Positions 57,885 through 64,000 of a DNA stretch of 64,000 nt are shown here, in pieces. This DNA comes from Protopterus annectens (lineage: Eukaryota; Chordata; Ceratodontiformes; Protopteridae). The notes beneath the pieces were generated by a model, which was given only the letters and a program-made list of their open reading frames with translations, was not told where the DNA came from and did not search any database. The stretch is taken from positions 1,191,865,965 through 1,191,929,964 of the forward strand of contig NC_056737.1 of NCBI RefSeq assembly GCF_019279795.1, written 5' to 3'. Position numbers and translations under genes: made by a program. Within the stretch, counting starts at the first letter, position 1. Every line of letters starts with the position of its first letter.

Positions 57885-58290
57885 CTTAGCTGCTTCAAAC
57901 TCCTGCTGTGCAGCTGAACATTCTCAGCAATGTTTAGGTTGCCAACTGTCGTGCAGTAGTGGCTTGCTCATTTGCATGACTGTGTTCTTAGGTGCTTCAA
58001 ACTCCTGCTGTGCAGCTGAACATTCTCAGTAATGTTTAGGTTGCCAACTGTCGCACAATAGTGGCCTGCTCATTTGCATGACTGTGTTCTTTAGGTGCTT
58101 CAAACTCCTGCTGTGCAGCTGTACATTCTCAGCAATGTTTAGGTTGCCAACTGTTGTGCAATAGTGGGCTGCTCATTTGCATGACTGTGTTCTTTAGGTG
58201 CTTCAAACTCCTGCTGTGCAGCTATACATTCTCAGTAATGTTTAGGTTGCCAACTGTTGCACAATAGCGGGCTGCTCATTTGCATGACCT
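57885..58290 (+). repeat. 102-bp tandem repeat, 4 copies
   Basis: Unit starts GCTTCAAACTCCTGCTGTGC, runs through TTCTCAGCAATGTTTAGG and ends GCTCATTTGCATGACTGTGT. Four copies at a 102-103-bp spacing, few differences. Each holds one ATTTGCAT octamer. Confidence 0.95.
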
Positions 58291-59302
58291 GTGATAGAAA
58301 AGCCAATTATAAATCATATAAAACAATGTTTAATGTAACAGTTTGAGGTGTGAAACATGGTGGCCCAGCATATGCTGGTAATGAGCAATAAATTACAGTG
58401 ACTCCACTCTTAGCCTGTGTCAGAAATCAGAGTTCTGTTGCCATGGATTTGCTTAATAATAGTTTATTATAGTAGGTAACATATAATATAATAGCAGCAG
58501 ATATAAATGTCTCAGCAGCATAATAAAATGGTATATAGCAGCATAATATATCCAATAACTGAAAGCATGAAAGTAGTTCAATAACTATATATGCACAAGT
58601 CTTGCACCAGACTTCAACAAACTTCCCTCTCCTAAACATACATATTATATTACTTTAGTCCAGTAACTTTCCTCTGGGAGCCGTATCCACCCCCTTAGCC
58701 TTGGTTTTCAAGCCTTGCCTTGCAGGTCCCCACTAGAACCTGTCTATTCTTTATCTAGAATTCCATTGCAAGTACACATATCTTTCCCTTGAGAAAGGAA
58801 AATTCTGTACCTTTCCCTTGAGGTTATTTCTGCACATCTCAGGCTTAGCCAGTACGGTTATCTTTTCCCTTCTACTGAATTGTTTTTCTGTGAAACTGTA
58901 TGCATAGATGAAAACACAAACCTGACTCTATATTTTCAGGCCTATTCTACTACTTATTCTGCCTTATGCCAAATAGCCCCCTTGAGGTCCATGATGAAAG
59001 TTTACAGATACCTTTTTTGTAGTTACCTCACAAATGTATCATATCTGTATTACTAACTACTTTATGTCATGTTTTACTAAAATGTTTGTAATACACAGCC
59101 TGCAAATGACATTATAATAGTTAATGCTATCAAAATCAATATAACTGCCAGAAGATATTTTAAAACTGTCCCACCTCAACCCTGAAATAGGTTTGCAATC
59201 CAGTCTGTCTAGGAAGTGTTACCAGTGCCCTGCAACTTGGTCATTATCTCACTCATAATTTGCTGATGTGTCTTGATAGATTCACTTTTATTTGGTATAT
59301 AA
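58291..59302. other. Unannotated DNA
   Basis: No gene or repeat family recognised on either strand. Confidence 0.5.
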
Positions 59303-59535
59303 CTACAGCAGTGGAGCAGTGTTTAACATCACCTCACAGCAAGGGGTTCTCTTGTTTGATTCTCATTGGGGGTGCCACCTTTGTGGAGTCTGCATGTCCT
59401 CCCTGCATTCGTACGGGTTTCCTCCCACATTCCAAAGACATGCATCTGAAGCATTTTTTCCTGGTCCCCGCTAAAAACATGCTCTGTCATACTCGGACTT
59501 TCCTGGTCAACAAATGATAAAATAAAATAAAATAA
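59303..59535 (+). mobile_element. tRNA-headed SINE, second copy
   Basis: Order: CAGTGGAGCAGTGTTTAACA, CCTCACAGCAAGGGGTTCTC, GGAGTCTGCATGTCCTCC, then GGGTTTCCTCCCACATTCCA and the 3' end CTGGTCAACAAATGATAAAA followed by an (AAAAT)n tail. Same family as the split copy at 22669/24846. No target duplication identified. Confidence 0.78.
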
Positions 59536-60070
59536 ATTCTGTTCAGATTAACCCACAATTCCCATAATGGGAAACCAGCAGGTAATCAAGGGCCATACAA
59601 TTCTGGAGGCCCACCATACACATCATGGTCATTTTCTTAGTGATGTCCTCTATGGCCTCAAATGTACTATTAGCGAATACTTCCAGCAGCTTGGCTCTCC
59701 TCCAGTGATTATAACCCCATCACCTAAATCCATAGTCTTTAGAGTCTTTAAGTCTAAGTTCTGATGTATGTGTGATGTATCTAAAACCTGCGCATTATCT
59801 TGAAAGTTAATTTTCAAGTCTCTTTAAATTCTGTGTTTATTAAAAACTTATTGAGCCAGGTAATTTTTTAAAATGTCTTATGGCTGGTATTACATATCCT
59901 ATATAACATGAGTCATACCAGTTTAACGGTAGTCATTTACAGGCTCTGTTTTCACACCCATAGTACATGTTGTTTAAGGCATAGTTAGAATTCTAACCCT
60001 GCTGTTCCAAAAGCTGCATGAGGAAAATACCAGACAGAGTCTCAACTTGTTTCTGTGAGTCTTCAGTCAA
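59536..60070. other. Unannotated DNA
   Basis: Nothing recognised. Confidence 0.5.
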
Positions 60071-60133
60071 GTTAGACAGAGTACGGACTGCTAACCCTGC
60101 GAGTTAGACAGAGTACGGACTGTTAACCCTGCA
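60071..60133 (+). repeat. 32-bp tandem duplication
   Basis: GTTAGACAGAGTACGGACTG begins at 60071 and again at 60103, each followed by C/T TAACCCTGC. Confidence 0.95.
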
Positions 60134-60733
60134 TGTTTTTCTTTTCTATCTCTGTATGTTATAATGGTAAAATTACACTGACTAGTGCCTATGTGAAGTG
60201 GTACCTTATTGTACCATGCTGCCTCTCTCTCTTATAGCAAATGAAACCCTTCCCTGTTGTCCATAGATTGAAGTGTTGCTAACATTAATTTTCTCAAACA
60301 TGGTACTGTTTAGCCCATTATGTTTTCCATTATATAATCTTCATGCATGATGGCTATTTCCTGAAGACTAACTGAAAATAGCACTAGAGGGATACCTTTT
60401 CTGTCAGTGGCACTTAGGCACCAATTCAGAATTTTGAGAAATTAAAAGTATGTGCATAGGCAGACTGAAGCTTGCTGAATGTATTGCAAGGTGGATACCA
60501 GTCTTCCCATTTTAGCACTTCCCTTTTTACTAGGTGATACTCTAAAACAGAACCTGAACTTGAATCTCGGCTTGTAATACTTAATATTGTGATGCCACTA
60601 CACAACGTGAATACATACCTGCATCTGCCTTGCACACTTGTGTCAATCCTAAAGAAAATATTCCTTCAGATATTTGAGACAAATCTACACAGATTAGGTT
60701 AGCATACTGTTTGCGTACTAAAAAGTCTGACAT
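60134..60733. other. Unannotated DNA
   Basis: No gene or repeat family recognised. Confidence 0.5.
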
Positions 60734-62030
60734 TAACAACATTCCATGTAAATAATGTATTATTATGTCTGTACCATTGATACTCTACTAACATTCCATG
60801 TAAACAATGTGTTATTATGTCTGTACCATTGATGCTCTACTAACATTCCATGTAAATGATGTGCTATTATGTCTGTACCATTGATACTCTACTAACATTC
60901 CATGTAAACAATGTGTTATTATGTCTGTACCATTGATACTCTACTAACATTCCATGTAAACAATGTGTTATTATGTCTGCACCATTGATATTTTACTAAC
61001 ATTCCATGTAAACAATGTGTTATTATGTCTGTATCATTGATGCTCTACTAACATTCCATGTAAATGATGTGCTATTATGTCTGTACCATTGATACTCTAC
61101 TAACATTCCATGTAAACAATGTGTTATTATGTCTGTACCATTGATGCTCTACTAACATTCCATGTAAATAATGTGCTATTATGTCTGTACCATTGATACT
61201 CTACTAACATTCCATGTAAACAATGTGTTATTATGTCTGTACCATTGATGCTCTACTAACATTCCATGTAAACAATGTGTTATTATGCCTGTACCATTGA
61301 TGCTCTACTAACATTCCATGTAAATGATGTGCTATTATGTCTGTACCATTGATACTCTACTAACATTCCATGTAAACAATGTGTTATTATGTCTGTACCA
61401 TTGATACTCTACTAACATTCCATGTAAACAATGTGTTATTTTGTCTGCACCATTGATATTTTACTAACATTCCATGTAAACAATGTGTTATTATGTCTGT
61501 ATCATTAATGCTCTACTAACATTCCATGTAAATGATGTGCTATTATGTCTGTACCATTGATACTCTACTAACATTCCATGTAAATAATGTATTATGTCTG
61601 TACCACTGATACTCTACTAACATTCCATGTAAACAATATGTTATTATGTCCGTACCATTGATACTCTACTAACATTCCATGTAAACAATGTGTTATTATT
61701 TCCGTACCATTGATACTCTACTAACATTCCATGTAAACAATGTATTATTTCTGTACCATTGATACTCTACTAACATTCCATGTAAACAATGTGTTATTAT
61801 GTCAGTATCACTGATACTCCACTAACAGTCCATGTAAACCATGTGTTATTATGTCTTTACCATTGATACTCTAATAACATTCCATTAAAATAGTGTCATT
61901 ATGTCTGTACCATTGATACTCTCTTAACATTCCATGTAAACAATGTGTTATTATGTCAGTGTCATTGATACTCCACTAACAGTCCATGTAAACCATGTGT
62001 TATTATGTCTGTACCACTGATACTCTACTT
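60734..62030 (+). repeat. 52-bp minisatellite, about 25 copies
   Basis: Unit TACTCTACTAACATTCCATG / TAAACAATGTGTTATTATGT / CTGTACCATTGA. Variants include AAATGATGTGCTATTATG and CTGCACCATTGATATTTTAC. They recur about 468 bp apart, so nine-unit blocks were duplicated. Copies near 61700-62030 are more degenerate. Confidence 0.97.
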
Positions 62031-62482
62031 TAGTTCAAGAAACATAAAACAAAAACAGTAAGCTCTAAAGGATTCATTTTCTGACACATAAACTGTTTCA
62101 CAGTCACTTGCAATCTTCAGCTGTAACTCTCCTCCTTGTAATCCATTTCCTATTGGTTAATTTGTGTTAAAACTATTTCCCCATGATTCAGCAAGCAGCC
62201 GTGCAGGAATAAGTTATTCCTGCATGGCAAGGACTGCTCCTCTTCAGCACGGCAGTGCACCATGCATATTTATGAAGGCACTCTGCCATACCCTAAAACA
62301 GACATGGTTCTGTGTACAAGTGCAGTGTCTGAAAGCAGAGTTCTCACAATACACATGCCCCCCTGCTATTCAGAATTGCCTTTTGGCAATTAAAGATGAG
62401 TGAGAATGCCTATAACACCCCCAACCCATCAGGAAAACAAAAAAACTGTGGTCAAAGGCATAAGGGACAGTCGTCCCTGCCA
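62031..62482. other. Unannotated DNA
   Basis: Nothing recognised. A 79-codon frame at 62164-62403 lacks motifs. Confidence 0.5.
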
Positions 62483-62787
62483 AGCATACCTCTGAACTGT
62501 ACAGATTTTTGCAGAATGCCCAGATTTTTGTCTCATATTTTTGATGTGTTCCCCTAAAATGTGTACCTTTTTGGCAAATAGCTGAGGATTGAAGTCATTA
62601 AATAATGGCAAAACATTTGACTTTAAGATTCTACATATCCTTCAGAAAATTCATGCTAATGTAAAACCTATTATTCTATCAATTTTTTAAGTTTGTAAGA
62701 GCAATATTTAAAATCTGTCTCTATTTGTCCCACCATCATTTTAGGCTTTGTCCAGAGATTTTGCTCTAACAGGTTGAGAGGTATGCT
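62483..62787 (+). mobile_element. MITE-like element, copy D (best-preserved ends)
   Basis: The ends AGCATACCTCTGAAC and GTTGAGAGGTATGCT are inverted repeats matching 14 of 15 bases. The interior has the family's blocks in order: TACAGATTTTTGCAGAATGC, TGGCAAATAGCTGAGG, CCTTCAGAAAATTCATGC, TTATTCTATCAATTTT, GGCTTTGTCCAGAGATTTTG. About 305 bp, non-coding. Target-site duplication not clear. Confidence 0.78.
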
Positions 62788-62839
62788 ACCAAGCCAAAAG
62801 TTATTAGGCTAACACAGGTAGCATAAGCACATAGCACAC

Positions 62840-62960
62840 ACCTCCCAACCTATCAGAGTAAGGAAAGTGGACAAAGTCAAAAAAGACAATTGTCCCACAA
62901 AGCAGGCAGTTGATAAAATAACAGGTTCAGCATTAGCAGGCATATTCTGAAATGTATAGA
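62840..62960 (-). mobile_element. MITE-like element, inverted partial copy
   Basis: ACACCTCCCAACCTATCAGA followed by GTGGACAAAGTC and GATAAAATAACAGGTTCAGC matches the family in the opposite orientation to copy D, only 50 bp away. Part of the interior is missing. Confidence 0.6.
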
Positions 62961-63064
62961 TAAAATAACACAGCAAAACTTTTTTAAATGTGATAAAGTT
63001 TAAGTGTAGCTGTACGGGTGTGCCGTTGCTTAGCTATGCTTAGTCCAGCTTAAACAGCACAAGA

Positions 63065-63750
63065 GGGTTCATAGGTAGGTACTAGGCTATTGGCCCAAGG
63101 GCCTACATAAGCCTAGCCAGCAAAGTTCATAGCTTACGCCACCCAAGAAAGTTATTTTCCTGTGCCACTGTCCAGCAGAGACACAGAAGTGATCCTTGGG
63201 GTGTATTTCCTATTTCCCATCCACTCATCAAGATTTTTCTTGAAGAGTGCTAATGAAAAGCTTTGCTTGACATAGATGGGTAGCTTGTTACAGAGTATAG
63301 GAAGTCTCTGGGACAGGAATCTATCCCTCCAGCGTGTCTTGTTTATTGTGGTGACAAGGTTTAGGTCCCTAGAGCGTGTAGCTAGGAGGGATTGGGATTT
63401 CTTTAGGTATAGCATGTCCAACAGCTCTGGGTTTGACATAGCTTTATATGTTAGGCAGAGATCACCTTGGAGTAGGCGATATGCTACGGAGTAAAGCTGG
63501 AGTTTTTTGAGGCGGTCAGTGTAGGGCATTTGTTTGAGGCCAGTAATCCTCTTTGTGAGGTACTTCTGTGGTGTTTCCAGCTGCTGCAGATGTCTTGTGA
63601 GGTACATTCCAAAAGGGGCATTGTACTCTATAATGGGTCTAATGAGTAACGAGTAGAGGGGAACAATGACCTCTTTTTTCCTGAATGAGAACAATTATAT
63701 GATGAGGTGTGCCACGTAGAACGACTTCCTGACTACTGTGGTGATGTGAC
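63065..63750 (-). mobile_element. CR1 LINE 3' fragment
   Basis: 5'-truncated CR1 on the minus strand. ORF2 tail (63152-63694): SLLIRPIIEYNAPFGMYLTR, QKYLTKRITGLKQM, LKKLQLYSVAYRLLQGDLCL, SLALFKKNLDEWMGNRKY, ending SVSLLDSGTGK. 3' UTR 63075-63151 with CTAGGCTATTGGCCCAAGGG and a short TTCATAGGTAGGTACT tail. Similarity extends to about 63750 (complement of the 44095-44125 region) in a broken frame. Confidence 0.9.
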
Positions 63751-63870
63751 TATTTATTATTTTTTTTATTTTACATTTGTTAACCAGGCTAGTCTAGCTG
63801 GATATATGTCCATTTTCAGTACAGGCCTGGGGAGAAAAGCTCCAAGCATGAACAGTGACAAAGTTAACAA
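63751..63870 (-). mobile_element. SINE 3' end
   Basis: The complement of TTAACAAATGTAAAATAAAA with CTAGCCTGG and CTTTTCTCCCCAGGCC matches the 3' end of the SINE at 59303 and 24846, with the A/T-rich tail facing the CR1 truncation point at 63750. The left part of the SINE is not recognisable. Confidence 0.55.
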
Positions 63871-64000
63871 TGCATAGAAACATAAAGAATCACAGTACAG
63901 TCTAGTATTAGTCTAAAAGCAGTTATAATAATATATATTTTAAACTATAACAGATTTAGTAAAAATTCTACTAAATAATTATACCAAACACAGTAGAAGA
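63871..64000. other. Unannotated window end
   Basis: AT-rich, nothing recognised. Confidence 0.5.

Overview
This window looks like repeat-dominated nuclear DNA from a non-mammalian vertebrate. The evidence is the mix of elements: CR1-clade LINEs with a short direct-repeat 3' tail, an L2 LINE, an L1/Tx1-like relic, Penelope-like elements (PLEs) with GIY-YIG endonucleases, tRNA-headed SINEs, and very long AT-rich minisatellites. A large-genome animal such as a lungfish or amphibian would fit, but the sequence alone does not settle the species. No bacterial gene architecture, CRISPR array, rRNA or intact canonical tRNA was seen. No host gene could be established; the long reading frames are transposon remains or frames through tandem repeats.

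Layout. 1-2.6 kb: unannotated DNA with 29-bp and 50-bp repeats and a (TG)n tract. 2.64-18.3 kb: a 51-bp minisatellite (about 200 units) interrupted by a CR1-like 3' fragment (2.66-3.03 kb), a head-to-head pair of PLEs forming a 4.5-kb inverted repeat (6.44-10.96 kb), and a MITE-like element (14.74-15.04 kb). The array ends at a G-run. Next comes a CpG-richer segment with two CCAAT boxes and a candidate first exon (18.4-18.74 kb), the only host-regulatory-looking sequence here. 18.75-28.2 kb: mostly unannotated DNA with microsatellites, a SINE split by a second PLE (perfect 15-bp target duplication), tRNA-like SINE heads and several members of one MITE-like family. 28.25-28.94 kb: a dense cluster of nested palindromes. 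29.08-39.58 kb: a 58-bp minisatellite (about 180 units) with higher-order structure.

39.58-42.5 kb: an L2 LINE whose 3' end abuts the array, a CR1 fragment and a foldback element. 42.86-47.7 kb: a 47-bp minisatellite split by an almost full-length CR1 with only two obvious coding lesions. 47.7-50.6 kb: pyrimidine-rich DNA that is probably an L1/Tx1-clade relic on the minus strand. 50.7-64 kb: three more CR1 fragments, SINE and MITE copies, and tandem arrays with units of 30, 102, 32 and 52 bp.

There is no pathway of cooperating host genes. The logic of the window is layered insertion: tandem arrays and older SINEs took CR1, PLE and MITE insertions, and the breakpoints give a relative order of events.
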